Origin: Papaver somniferum | Lineage: Eukaryota > Streptophyta > Magnoliopsida > Ranunculales > Papaveraceae | Direction of reading: 5' to 3' | Length of the DNA: 64,000 nucleotides | NCBI RefSeq assembly: GCF_003573695.1 | Contig: NC_039362.1 | Span: 8,970,227-9,034,226 of the forward strand | Part shown: in pieces, positions 44,763 to 56,659 of the stretch | Numbering within the stretch: position 1 is the stretch's first letter | Layout of the letters: the number at the start of each line of letters is the position of its first letter | Notes under the pieces: generated by a model | What the model saw: the letters and a program-made list of their open reading frames with translations, nothing else | Databases searched by the model: none | Told to the model about the DNA's origin: nothing | Position numbers and translations under genes: made by a program

Positions 44763-47080
44763 GTGATGTTAGGAGTTAAATACCATTCACAATAATCCTT
44801 TTACCAAGCAAGAACTCCATCTGGTAGACGCATGAAATAAATCTTTGGACATCCAAAACATAACACATTTTATAACTAAAAGTAACATTGGTAATATAAC
44901 ATTGTTTTGCTGCTCACTGTTTAGTGAGAGAATCCAAAAGCTGGTACTCCTTGGTCCTGGGAATGTTTTGCATCCTTTCTAAACTTGTATTTGCTTAATC
45001 TGGCTGAGAAAATAAAGAAAAAAAAGGATTAGGGTTTTTTTGAATCAAATAAGAATATAAAAAAAATGGTGATTGTACGGAAAATAAAGATGGCGGAGAA
45101 GAAAAGAAGAAGAAAGGAGTTGTCGTTTTCATGAATATGATTTAGGTTGCAAAGATTGACAGACGATAAGAATAATTAAAAGAAGAGAATAATTAAAACA
45201 TAATTAAAAGAATAATACCCGGTAAAGTCGATTTGCTGCAAAGATTGCTAAACAAACAACATTGATATCTGCAGCGAACAAAACAAAAGAGTTAGTTAAT
45301 TAGATAAGATAACCCAAGTGCAAGGAAAGATTAGGCTTCCTAAAAGATAAAAAAAAGAGAATATTTCAGAAAAAAATCAATATTTCAACAATGTTAGGAA
45401 AATCCTTACTTAGATTTAATAATCTTAATCACTTGTTAAAACTCAAATCAAAAAAGAAAAAATGTTGAAAGAGAGTAAAATCGGCTTTGTGTGGTTATGG
45501 TGCCTCCGGAAACCATCCTCACCATGAACAACCAAGTAGATCATATACAATATCAACAACTCCAGCAACAGTTGGTGACTGAGACGAAAGGTAAGAAACC
45601 CTAGAATTTGGTGAACCCGGAAAACGCTGATTTTTCTTAAACCTAATAGGTTAATACCCAAAATTGCTAAAATATTATAAATCTTATTAGAACCCTTAAA
45701 AGGTGAGAATCAACTACTAACTTTTATATTGATCTTCGTCACTGCATCCTAATCCGTAAAAACTGAAAAATCAGACGGAGAAGGAGATCAGAGAAAGAAG
45801 AAGAAGGAGAACATAGAGAGAAGAAGAAAAAAAGAGGCGAAAGAACAAAAATTGTACCAGGTTACGTTAGGTTTACCTGTTAAACAAATCACGGAAAAGG
45901 TGCAGGCGTGAAAAAAGCATTGAAGCTCTTTTAGGTTTAGTTAAATGGGATTAGATTTAGGTTTAACCCCTCCAACCAATAGACTGTCGCCAAGTGTCTT
46001 CTCCAGGTTTAACATGAGAACTCTTTTCTAAGCGACTGTGACCCTATTTTCTAAGCGACTGTGGCCCTCTTTTCTGAGCGATCGTAGGAATTCAACGGTG
46101 ACGATCACCATTCAACGTGGAGCGAGATATGAGTTAGGATTTTAAAAGAGTTAGATGTTACCAAATTTTAGTCAACTCCTAATTTTTTTTTCTCTTTTCA
46201 TCAAAATCAAAAAATAAAAACTAATCCCAAGTAGACAATTCTTTTTTTCTTTTTTATTTTTCAAACAATATATGAACACGCAATTGCCAATTGGTGTATG
46301 TGCAAAATAATTGGGGATAAGAATTAATATTCCCATCCTTAAAAAACCTGCTAAGGTGCGTATTTGGGACAAAAACACTAAACTATCCTTTGGAAAAAAA
46401 ATAAAAACTTAAATTAATTTTTCTCGTGCCCCCATTCCATTTTCAACTTCGTTTCTCCATCATCGATTCACTATTTTATCGTTGCTTCAAAAAAAAACTT
46501 GGGTGGTTAAGTTAACGTCGTACTAAAAAACTTGTCGATTATATAAATATGCCTCACCGTGGGAAACCTAATCATCAATAAATGTCGTTCTAAAAGTCGT
46601 TTAAGTTAGAATAAAAAATTGGAACTGAACATTTTCTGTTCCAATTAATGCCGGTGTTGCATTTATCATGAATGCCTCCACCAACTGCATCTAGTGAACC
46701 CCTGTACCATATACGTTCGGTGGCAGACGTTTTGCTTTCTTTTTTGACCAATATTAATACAACTGCTTTAGTAGCTAGGCCGGTTGCTTCAGAAGCTACA
46801 TCCCCCAACATCCATTCTCGATTACTGTGCCAGCAGACCTTTAATTGCTAAGTTATTCAGATCGGCACATATTCTGCTTTTATTCGGAACCATTATTTCT
46901 CCGGTAGAAATCGTATTCTCATCAATGATCTCATTTTTAACGGGACCTGCCGGAAACGTGGTTTTATTTTATTTTATGGGATTTAGTTTTAGATTATCAT
47001 GGATGCTAGGGGAAAACAATTTGATTAAAGATCGTTAGTAAAAGTGATTTATGTTTTTTTATTTGTTTTAGATAAATAGA
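44763..47080. other. Unassigned region
   Basis: About 2.3 kb without a recognisable gene or element. AT-rich, with a purine-rich GAAGAAGAAGG tract near 45790-45840 and T-runs near 46185 and 46245. Frames at 45443-45661 (minus) and 46784-47038 (plus) are short and unrecognised. It may be old host intergenic DNA. Confidence 0.5.
46016..46092. repeat. Three tandem copies of a ~27-bp unit
   Basis: TTTTCTAAGCGACTGTGACC and two variants (TTTTCTAAGCGACTGTGGCC, TTTTCTGAGCGATCGTAGG) follow one another. Confidence 0.7.
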
Positions 47081-48636
47081 TTTTTTTTTATGTAAAAGGA
47101 AATTTTTTGTTGCTTAATGTGCTGGGGTGGAGAATATGCATCCTTCCAGATGACACCGGCAATGAAATTTGGTGGGAAATCTAGCAAAGTCTTACAAATT
47201 TTGAAAAAATCCTAGCATGTTTAGCCAGAAAGTCCGCTAGCTTATTACATTTTCTTATAATAACTACACCTCCATAATGGACGACTTCTAAGTTTGATCC
47301 TAATCTCTAAAATAATTGAAAGGTTCGCCCAAGCTGTTTTCTCCATATCTTTAGTTACTGCCTCTACTACAATTTATGCGTCTAACTCAAAGATTACACA
47401 TTGTAAGTTGGGTTACTCAGCCTACTCCACAGCTTGAAGCACACTCTGCATGTTCCGCGTTCAAGTATCCGTCTGCATAAGCACACTTTGCTTGCTCAAA
47501 TTTTCCTGCAAAATTACGCAGTATTAGTCCAATGCCGGAGTGATTTAGATAAATTGATTACTTTGTTATTTTAACACATTTTAGAAACTCCTTGCCATTC
47601 TCTATTGGGTAGATAAGAAATTCATGAGCCTCAAATAAAAATGAGGATCTTGAAGTTCGGATTAAGATGATTATTATTTGAGGGTACCAGATATATTTAT
47701 TTTGAACATAGTTTCCATTGTCTTGAGTATGTACAAGAGTAGAACTAGTGATATGCCATTTGTTCATGCTTTTGTTTTGAAAAACCTTGATGCATATGTT
47801 CTTCCAAATCATCCAGGAAGTGCAGTCTGGCCTACAATATCCAAGTTTTGAGACTGAACATTAGACACATTTATATTCATAGCTAGCCAAACTGATCTAA
47901 CATAGTCACATTCAATAAGAAGATGATTAAGATATTCCTCATGAGAAAGACAGTGAGGGCAAATGACCTCTATACTTCTCTTGTAATGGCTCAACTTTTT
48001 CCTAGTATGAACGATTTATTTAAACATTTCCAAATAAAAAGTTTCATTTTGTGAGGGGCTTTTTGTTTCCAAAGTTGTTTCCACATTGTTCTTGGAATCT
48101 GTTGACCTTGCTGATTTCTAATATGAGAGCCCTGAGTTAGTGCTTTGTAGGTAGATTTAACTAAAAATTCACCTGTTCTATTTAGTTCCTAAATTAATTT
48201 ATCGTCACCATGTTGTACTATGTACATTTGGAGAATCATATTTGTTATATGATTGGGAAAGAAGTTCCGAATTAAAGAAACATTCCATCTTCTAAGATTC
48301 TATAACATAAGATCAGACACATAGATAATTCTGATTGGATCTTTAAATTAATCTTTTGTGTATGGTGGAGAATCTAAACCTCTGACACATTTATCATACC
48401 AGACAAGTATTTTGGTACCACATCTGACATCCCATCTATGATACTTTTTCACAAATTTTAATCCCTGTTCTAAATCTTTCCAGATCCTAGAAGAATTTTG
48501 ATGTTTTTCTGCAAGTGTATGAACTCACAATGAGAGTACTTAGCCTTCATGTTATGGACCCATGGTTTTTATATTTCAGTATAAAATCTCCGAGTTAATT
48601 TAGTTATTAGAGCATTGTTATATTTCTCTAGATTCT
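47081..48636 (-). pseudogene. LINE ORF2 3' part: zinc-binding and RNase H domains
   Basis: Minus strand, the downstream half of a plant L1-type ORF2. From the right: NLEKYNNAL and KPWVHNMKAKY-like motifs (48636-48530), then the RVT zinc-binding domain (CPHCLSHEEYLNHLLIECDYV, 47970-47900), then an RNase H domain in broken frames (VIFELDA near 47390, KLADFLAKHA near 47220). A T-rich zone at 47050-47090 would be the poly-A tail of the element. There are many stops. The upstream half continues at 61679 beyond inserted element K. Confidence 0.8.
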
Positions 48637-50610
48637 TGTTAGACCACTGCTCGGTTGAACCCACTAGCGTTGGTATGTCAAGTTAGTTGTCAATTTTAAT
48701 TGCCAAAATGCATTCTTTTTTTAGCATACTAATGATAGCTTCGGACTAGATTAGGTCTAAGAGGTTGAATCGAAGCTATCCTTAAAGGATGAAGATTGAA
48801 GACTACCAGAAGACATCAACAAGTACTTCATCAACAAAGGTATGTGATTGATTTCATTTGGATTCTTGTTCAGTTCTACCTTTCTAATCTATCAAGATAT
48901 ATGCTCACTCTATGGAACAATTCTGATGACGGTAAATGTACATTTATGTATATATACTTGAGGTTATTTGATTCATGACCTTGGAGACAATAACCTTTAT
49001 CCTTATAATATCATGTTGTAGTGAATGAGCTTGCGAATCCAACGAGCCAAGAATCACTCAATTCCGAGTTATAACGATAAAGTTATGAGTGATTTATTAA
49101 AGTTCGTTAGTAGGAAACAATCCATGGACTGTTTGTAAAAGTTCACGGACTTGGGCTCAATTACGCGACTAAAAGCTATTTTTGGTCAAGTTGGTGATGT
49201 TTCCTTGTCTAGGCAAGATGACTATTAATCCAAACATATTTGATTACCATATTAAAGTTTTTGTGATAACTTTTAATTCCTGCCTAAGTTAAAATGTGAT
49301 TTATTCACATAAATAAATATTTGCTAATTAATTATTTATTTAATTATTTATGCATAATATTTGTAACTTAGGAAAGACTCCCATAATTAGGAGAGTCTTG
49401 AAAAATGGAAAAATCCTAAACCCTAGCTTAGTTTTCAAGCTAACTTTTCACTATAAACAAAGGGTTCATGAGTTTACACGTTTTCATCCCCTTTGGAAAA
49501 TTGGCGTAAGCTTTGCAGCTTGTTTCCATGTATTCTGTTCTATGTGAACAAGAGTGAGATAAAATTATTTGTATTGGGGATCACAAACCCGAGTTGGATT
49601 TAATCTTCGTGATTGATCATACAACTTGTAATCTAAGTTTTTCACCTCTTGTCTATTCTAAGGTTTTCTCTTCTGATATAAAACCATTCAAGAGTTGTTG
49701 ATCATAAACCTTAGGTTTTGATAGATTTCAGTTTCCGATCGTATACCAACACTTGTTAGTCGAAATCTTAAGCTAGAAAGAAAACTTCGATTAAGGTATC
49801 TCGTAAAAATCCTTAAGAAGTTTTAAACAAGATATCTCTAGATTTATTCTAGTGGTTCTTGTTATAGAATTATTAGGGTTTTCTTAACTTGGAAAATGAT
49901 CTTTGGAATCACCCAAGTTCACTTACGAAAATTAGGTTCACGGACTCCTGTGTACGTATACTGATTATAAGTTAAAACTCTAATCCACAAGTTTGTTTTG
50001 ATATTACTTTTACCTAGTAATTGTTTTTATCAAAATAAACACAAGATTTCCAAAACCTTGATTTACATCTAAAGGGAAATCAAATCGGTGTTTTTTTGCA
50101 AACAAAAATCGAATCGTATGAATCGTATTGTTGTATCTTCTAAAGAGATCCTTGGGTTCTGCTATAAGATTTACGAGAAGAATTCCTAAAGACAATCGGT
50201 GTTGTGCTATGAGTTTTTGCTGAAGCAGGTATTACATCTAGTCCGAATAGGCAGTAGGGAATTGGTGTAACAGTTTATAATCAGTGCGTGTTTATTCTGA
50301 ACTAGGTCCCGGGGTTTTTCTGCATTTGCGATTTCCTCGTTAAGAAAATTTATGGTTTATGTGTTATTTCTTTTCCGCATTATATTTTATTTATAAATAG
50401 AAATATCACAGGATGTACGTTAAGATCAATCAGTTCTTGTATCCGGCCTTTGGGTTGTCGAGTGAATTGATTGACACTTGAACACTGATCTTTGGTACCT
50501 TTCAAGTTAATCCTCTTATAATCAATCGGGCTCGCAAATTCCTATTTGTTGATTGCAGATTGAATCAAGAGATATAGATATTAAACTCTTTGATATACTT
50601 TTATAGATTG
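48637..50610 (+). mobile_element. Left LTR of copia element K (D family), truncated
   Basis: Starts TGTTAGACCACTGCTCGG after ATTCT (48632-48636) in the LINE. It is a diverged relative of the D LTR and stops at 50610, where the 70-bp array of F begins. Its last 215 bases (50396-50610) reappear, at about 92% identity by eye, at 61356 on the other side of F. Confidence 0.75.
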
Positions 50611-51323
50611 GCGCGGAGATGTGGCTGGCATGGCATGCCATTGGAACGGTGGTGCGGCTGGCATGGTTGGCATACCTTTGGCGCGGAGATGTGGCTGGCA
50701 TGGCATGCCATTAGCACGGTGGTGCGGCTGGCATGGTTGGCATGCCTTTGGTGCGGAGATGTGGATGGCATGGCATGACATTGGCACGGTGATGCGGCTG
50801 GCATGGTTGGCATGCCTTTGGCGCGGAGATGTGGATGGCATGGCATGTCATTGGCACGGTGGTGAGGCTTGCATGGCATGTCATTAGCACGGTGGTGCGG
50901 CTGGCATGGTTGGCATGGCTTTGGCGCGAAAATATGGCTGGCATGGCATGCCATTGGCACGGTGGTGTGTCTGGAATGGCATGCCATTGGCACGGTGGTG
51001 CGTCTGGTATGGTTGGCATGCTTTCGGCGCGGAGATATGGCTATTAGGGTTTAGCATGTCGAAACCCTAGTTTAAAATATGTGGCACGCGTGATTGGCAC
51101 GTTTGGATAGCATGCGCGGATAACATGTGCAGAGATGATGCCAGTCAGTACCGAGGGTTCTTCCGTGGAGCATGGCATATAAAAAAGGTACCTCGGTAAT
51201 TTTAAGCAGACATGTTGAATAGTTCAATAAATGTGCTAGTGGCGACATTATTACTCAAGTGTGACGTCACTTTATGACTAAGGTTTTACAATTTTAACCC
51301 TAAGCTAAAAACCACCATCAACA
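50611..51323 (-). mobile_element. 3' LTR of F, truncated within its 70-bp array
   Basis: On the minus strand it starts TGTTGATGGTGGTTTTTAGC at 51323. It contains a TATA-like box (the complement of CATATAAAAAAGG near 51177 on the plus strand) and about six units of the 69-70 bp array (50611-51040). The remaining 2.7 kb or so of the LTR is missing. A modest purine tract (CAGGGGACTTAA on the minus strand, 51324-51336) precedes it. Confidence 0.75.
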
Positions 51324-52218
51324 TTAAGTCCCCTGGTTAGCTCGGAACAGGGGCGTTATTGCGAGGTAAGCATACGATGGTGACAGACAAGGACAAAATC
51401 AAAATGGCAAGTCATGAAAAGATGGTCAAGAAGATCCGTCTAAACTTTTCGAGAGTTAAGGAGAATTCGCGATTCTTGTGTTGGTGGCTTTGCATAGATT
51501 CTGATCATGGTGCTGCTAGCTAGGCCGCGGAGTGGTAGTGGTGGTTGTTGTCCGAGATGCAAACAGTTGGCGTCAGCTTGGCTAGGATAGGGAACGCGGA
51601 GTTGTTGGCGTTGCTGGATTGGCTTGTCAAGCCGTTGGCATGGTCGGCTTGTAATGAAACCGTTAGCGTTGGATCGGCTCGGATTTGGAGTGGCGTAGAC
51701 TATTGGCTTGGTACGGCGCCGGATTGGCGTGGATGTTAGCTTGGACTTGGCATGGTGCATACTGTTGTCTTGGCACGGCATGGCGCGGACTTTTGGCACC
51801 GTGCATCCTGCTATTGCGAGCCTGGTTTCCTCTTTCCATGCGTGGCTTCAAGTAGGAAATCCCTTCCTTATTCAAATTCCAAAAGCGCTGCGGATATAAA
51901 AGGGGACGTGATCCTTCCTCTTCATGTCATATTGCTGGTTTTGCTCCCGAGTCTCGATGCTGGCGGTGGAGTGGTAGCAATAACGCTGGCAAGCGTGTTC
52001 CCAGTACGTATCTCCATTTTTCTTTACCCCTGATTAGTGTTTTGACGGGAGATTCCACTGAGGATGAGTCTTCGGCTGTAATGTAGGCCCATCTTGTCTG
52101 ATCAGTATCTGTTTCTCTTTCTATTTAGGGTTTCCGCAGTAGATATGCCGGTGAAATTGTATCATCTCCCTCTTTTCAGTGTAAAGGATTCTTCTTGTCG
52201 AGTCCATATTTATTTATT
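51324..52218 (+). promoter_or_regulatory. Promoter-like region of the opposite-strand gene in F
   Basis: Plus-strand TATA box TATAAAAGG at 51895-51903. Upstream (51500-51780) are short diverged repeats around TTGGC and GGCGCGGA. Downstream are a leader and intron-like pyrimidine tracts ending in AG (near 52130). The corresponding E sequence begins at 33247. Confidence 0.5.
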
Positions 52219-52750
52219 ATGTCAATCAGAAGCGGATCATCCTTGAGCCAGCTAGATTCTTCAGTAAAGCGCGTGAGGCCTAACTCTCGTAACAATTCTC
52301 CTACCCGGTTCATCCGAGTCAAGAAGATTATACCGGTATGCTTTCGTTGATCAATAGATGTTTCATTGTTTGCTGACGAGTGACAAAAGATTTTCTTTTG
52401 TGCAGATATATCCTACTGGAGCATGCGTGACTATCGTTGATGAGGATGACTTGGCTTCCCCCTTCCTTCGAGTACGATCCTGCCAACCGCTGGAGATATG
52501 TGAATCTCTGAAGTTCAACTTGAGTTGGTTGCGGCATCGTCTTGACATCGTGAAGGTCGATAGAGCCGGTATTCTCGATGATGTTGTTCCTGCTGTAAAG
52601 GCTATTTTGGAAGAGGAGAAGGCTCTGGACATGGAGTCACAGAAGGTGGAAGATTTAATTCAGAACTTGAAGAGCAGGACCGAAAGGTATCAGAACCGTT
52701 TTAGGATGATGCTTTCGAGGAACTACAATCTGTTGGATGGGATTTTCTGA
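52219..52750 (+). CDS. Spliced opposite-strand gene of Tat-like element F
   Basis: Exon 1 runs 52219-52335 (39 codons from ATG, Ser-Arg rich). An intron at 52336-52405 starts GTATGC and ends TTTTGTGCAG (70 bases, phase 0). Exon 2 runs 52406-52750 and stops TGA, giving a product of about 153 residues. The frame is open across the junction; without splicing exon 1 would run into stops. Exon 2 encodes an acidic stretch (VDEDDLASPF) and a long charged helix (ILEEEKALDMESQKVEDL). It lies antisense to gag-pol, between integrase end and 3' LTR, as in Tat elements such as Grande. The function is unknown; the basic N-terminus and helical C-terminus would fit a nucleic-acid or protein-binding role, which is speculation. 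Confidence 0.6.
52336..52405 (+). other. Predicted intron in the F opposite-strand gene
   Basis: GT...AG boundaries, a T-rich 3' part and plausible plant minimum length. Confidence 0.6.
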
Positions 52751-52952
52751 GTTATGTAGTTGCGAGACGTTTGATTTCTTTCTGGGTCTCGAGTGTGTAT
52801 TTTTTTTTTATCGGTTTTTTGATGAAATAAGATAATTTTATTGATTTGCTTCAATTAAACAAAAGAAAAGAAACTTGATAACTGAGATGTGAAAGGAAGC
52901 GGAAAGATGCTTGGCTAGCCGTGCTATGATATGGCGAGGTGTGAGGTGACGG

Positions 52953-54605
52953 TCAGGCGTAGTATTCCTTGAGCCACTTTCCGTTGATGACTGCTTCCAG
53001 TTTTCCTCCGTCTCTTTTAATGACCTTGTAGTTCCCGATGTTGTACGCTTTCGTGACTATATAAGGCCCTTCCCATTTTGGGGAGAATTTTGGTGCGGAC
53101 GCGTCTTGCTGGATGTGTTTGGCAGTCTTCAGTACCAAATCTCCCACTTGAAAAACCCGAGGCTTCGCGGTTTTGTTATATGCTCTGGAAACCCTATTTT
53201 TGTACGCTTGCGTGTGTTCTTACGCTCTGGATCTTCTGGAATCCACAGTGTCCAACTCTGCTACCCTGGCGTTGAATGCTTCAGCTTCATTCCATCAAAC
53301 TCCGCTTGCTTCGGCAATCCTAGCTGATGGGATTTTAACTTCTGCTGGGAGGATGGAGTTTTCGCCGTAGACAAGGGAGTGGGCAGAGGCTCCAGTGGAA
53401 CTTTTTGGTGATGTCCGATACGTCTAAAGTGCCATTGGAAATTGTTCGTGCCATGTCCGAGGATTATCGTGTACCGTCCAACTGAGGATTAGGATCAAAG
53501 TTTTGTTAGTGCTTTCAACCTATCCGTTTCCTTGGGGATAGTACACGGTGGAAAAAACTTGCTTAATTCCATATTCTTCAAGTAATTCCCGTACTTGCTT
53601 GTTGGCGAAAGGAGTGCCGTTGTCGGTGATGATATGTTTAAGCTGTCCAAATCGGCAGATGATGTACTCCATGATGAACGCTGCGATTGTGGCTCCAGTA
53701 GTTCCTCGTAAAGGTATGGCTTCGACCCATTTGGTGAAATACTCGGTCGATGTTATTATGTACTCGTGCTGTTTTGAAGACGGCGGGTTGATATTTCCAA
53801 TGATGTCGAGTCCCCAGCTATAAAAAGTCCATAAACTACTTATTGAGTGCTGATGAGTCGACGGTACATGGATAAGGTTTCCGTGGATTTGACATTTTTG
53901 TCATCTCTGAATAAAAACAGCTGCATCATCCTCCATGGTTGGCCAGTAGTATTTCTCGTGTATCCGAAGAAATAACTTCCGTTTTCCTTGGCGTTCTCCT
54001 TCGTGCATTTGTTTCAGCATGACCGTGATTTCTGCCACGTTTAAACACCGTAGCAAACTTCCTCCAAAGCTTTTACGATATAATATTCCTTCATGGAATA
54101 TGAATCTCTTGGACCTTTGTTTTACCTTGGCTTCGTCTTTCTTTTTGATGGGGAGTACGCCGTCGCGAAGGTAACTTATGTATGGCTTCTTCCAGTGCCC
54201 GGCGTGGCCAATATTGAAGACTTCCAATTGATGCGACGGTACTTGACAATTGGAACAGGTTCTTTGAAGCAACCGAGATTGAGCCTCCATTTCTGGTCGG
54301 TAGTAGCCAAGACGTTGCAAACGGCGATAGAGTGTTACCTCTAGTGTTAGCCCGCAAACTTCACCATGGATGCGATTGAGTTGTTGTTGCGCCTCTTCCT
54401 CTCCGAGGCATCTTGACAAGGAACCGTATGGGTTCCGATGGTAAAACACTCCTCGGAGCATGAAGAAATTTTGTAAAGTTTTGAGACTAACCTTTCCCTG
54501 GGAAAGCGAGCTGTTAAGTTCTTGGATAATCGGTGTTCTCCAGTCGCCGGCTTCATCCTCCTCGGGTTGCGAAAGCCATGTTGAAGCCACGGTTCGTCTC
54601 TTCAC
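52953..54605 (-). pseudogene. Integrase of element F, with duplicated N-terminal module
   Basis: Minus strand. Two successive copies of the integrase zinc-binding module are visible at 54560-54290 and 54230-53920: each has W-K/R-x-P, then a G-V/I-L/F-Y-R/H element, then L-x-RCL, an H-G/H-E, a YYR/WP element and a CxxC. In the second, TGA (53903-53905) replaces the first Cys of the pair. The catalytic core follows (GLDIIGN near 53810, TDNGTPF near 53625, Glu in VES near 53510), with a TAG in place of a residue of the GNGxVES motif. The C-terminal domain (GDLVLKTAKHI, PKWEGPYIV, GKWLKEYYA) ends at 52953. Integrase would insert the cDNA; this copy is inactive as read. Confidence 0.85.
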
Positions 54606-54617
54606 TGTCAGGGTTTC

Positions 54618-55378
54618 CTAAAGACTTTCGAATTGCAGTTTTGATGCTACTGTTGCTAGACAATCAGCATGTTTGTTGCCGCTGCGGCCAACATGTGTTA
54701 TGGTCGTGTTGGCGAAGTAATTCAGTAACTTTTGTTCCTCGGATCTATACGGGGCCAATATTACTTCCTTTAGTGTGTATAATCCATTCACCTGGTTGAC
54801 GAGTAATTTAGAATCCCCTCTTATTTCCAGACGCGTGGCTCCAACTTGTTTAGCTAATGACAGTCCGATAAGAAAGGCTTCATATTCTGTTGAATTTTTA
54901 GTGCAAGGGAAGTCTAGCTTGAAGATGTGCGAGGAGACTTCACCAGCCAGGGATACTAGAACCACACATGCTCCTCCGGTACCGTTGTTAGGGGTGGCGG
55001 AGCCGTCGAAAAATAGTAGACACGTTTCTTCTTTGATGAAAGAGATTTCCGGAAAGCCTCCGGGGAGGTCCTCGTGTAGCGTCGTGGTATTCTCTATCGG
55101 GAACGCTGCTAGCAAATCCGGAACTGCTCTCCCTTTGATAGCTCTCGGGGAAGCGCATGTTATGTCAAATTCTAACATTTGGAGGAGACATTTGGCTGGC
55201 CTTCCTATCAGGGCCGGTTTTGAGAGGAAGAACTTCACAGGATCGGACTTAGATATCAGCACCACTTTGTTGGAAAGCAGGTAATGTCTGAATTTCTGGA
55301 TGGAGTGAATCAAGGCCAAGCACGCCTTTTCTGCTTGGGATATCTGAGTTCGGCATCTCTTAAAGTTCGATTGAAGTA
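54618..55378 (-). pseudogene. RNase H and second (archaeal-type) RNase H of F
   Basis: Minus strand. The frame 55319-54618 holds the end of the first RNase H (KFRHYLLSNKVVLISKSDP, KPALIGRPAKCLLQMLEFD) and a complete second RNase H (LLFFDGSATPNNG, STEYEAFLIGL, IRGDSKLLVNQV, GNKHADCLA), keeping the Asp, Glu, Asp, Asp pattern. A double RNase H is characteristic of the Tat lineage. The frame is open for 233 codons, the longest intact piece of pol in F. Confidence 0.88.
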
Positions 55379-56301
55379 TTATATGTGATGTTCAATCCCT
55401 TCATCATCTTCTTGGGAGAGGAGAGCTACGACGGCAGTTTCACTAAAAGTAGTGTAGAGGCACAACGGTCTTCCTTGTATGGGAGACTTCATGATGGATG
55501 GGGAAGACAATATTTGCTGAATCTTCCGAAACGCCTCATGTTGTAGCGTGGTCCAGAAAAAGTTCGCTTCTTTTTTAAATAAGGGGGTAAACGCACCAAC
55601 AAGTTGAGCCAATCCCGGTATAAAGCAACGAATGTAGTTTATTTTACCCATGAAACTCTGGAGTTATTTCACAGTTCGCGGTGGTGGCATTGTGAGGATG
55701 GCTTGGGTTTGGACCGGGTGAACTTTAATTCCCACGACGGTTACCGAGAAAACTCTAAACTTACCCGAAGAGACACCAAAAGCACACTTCAATTGATGCA
55801 TCTTCAGTTTGTACTCGCGAAAACTTTCAAACACCTGCCGCAGAATCTCCGCATGGGCCACCCGAGTTTTTGATTTAACCACTATGTCATCTATGTAATC
55901 TTCGACTTGCTTGTGCATCATGTCATGAAAGATGGTAGTCATGGCGCGTTGTGGGTGGCGCCAGCATTTTTCAAACCGAAGGGTATCATAGTATAGTGAA
56001 ATTTTCCGAGGGGAGTTCGAAAAGCCGTCTTACTTGCGTCGTGTTCGTACATCTTTATTTGATTGTAGCCGTTGTACTCGTCCATGAAAGAGAACATACC
56101 GTGTCCACTGGTGGCATCTACCAGCATGTCAATGTTAGGAAGTAGAAAATCATCTTTAGGGAAACATTTGTTCAGATCCCTAAGATCGACACAACACCTG
56201 ATTTGGCCGTTCTTCTTTTTTACCGGAACTATGTTGGCCAACCAAGTAGGATGGTGAATGGGTTTGATGAAACCAGCATCCAGTAGATTTTGAATCTCCA
56301 T
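55379..56301 (-). pseudogene. Reverse transcriptase of F
   Basis: Minus strand, three pieces. 56301-55939 has fingers and palm (LLDAGFIKPIHHPTWLAN, VKKKNGQIRCCVDLRDLNK, the FSFMD block with its catalytic Asp). 55942-55664 has the YIDDIVVKS active site. 55651-55379 has the thumb (YIRCFIPGLAQL, FFWTTLQHEAF). Frameshifts separate them. The catalytic Asp residues are kept. Confidence 0.9.
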
Positions 56302-56659
56302 CTTGATCTGTTTTTATACATCGTGCCTGAACTGTCTGGGGTTTGTTTGACCGGCTTGGATCCGATTATTATGTTAGATGGTGAGTGACCAGCTTCTCGT
56401 CCAAGCCAGGAATTTACTCGTATGTTCATGCGCATACGACTTGATATTCTTTGAGAAGGTCTACCAGCTTCGCGCGTTTGTCTGCGCATATAGTCGAGCC
56501 GATTGAGACGGGTCGCACTCCCTATATTGACAACCTCAAGATCGTCCATGGTAGAGTTGGTTTCGTCATGTAGCTGTCGTGGTGTATCAAGTACTTCCTC
56601 TTGCGGCTCGTTACTGTGTTTGCATTCTGCTGGGCGGAGAGACTGTGTGATCTCCCCTG

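Noticed and set aside
45443..45661. Short minus-strand ORF as possible host gene
   Set aside because: 72 codons in a region without exon-like continuity or a known domain.
46784..47038. Hydrophobic 84-codon plus-strand ORF
   Set aside because: No family recognised, and no conserved neighbours; composition alone explains hydrophobicity.
54775..55284. 169-codon plus-strand ORF
   Set aside because: Opposite-strand shadow of the well supported RNase H region of F.
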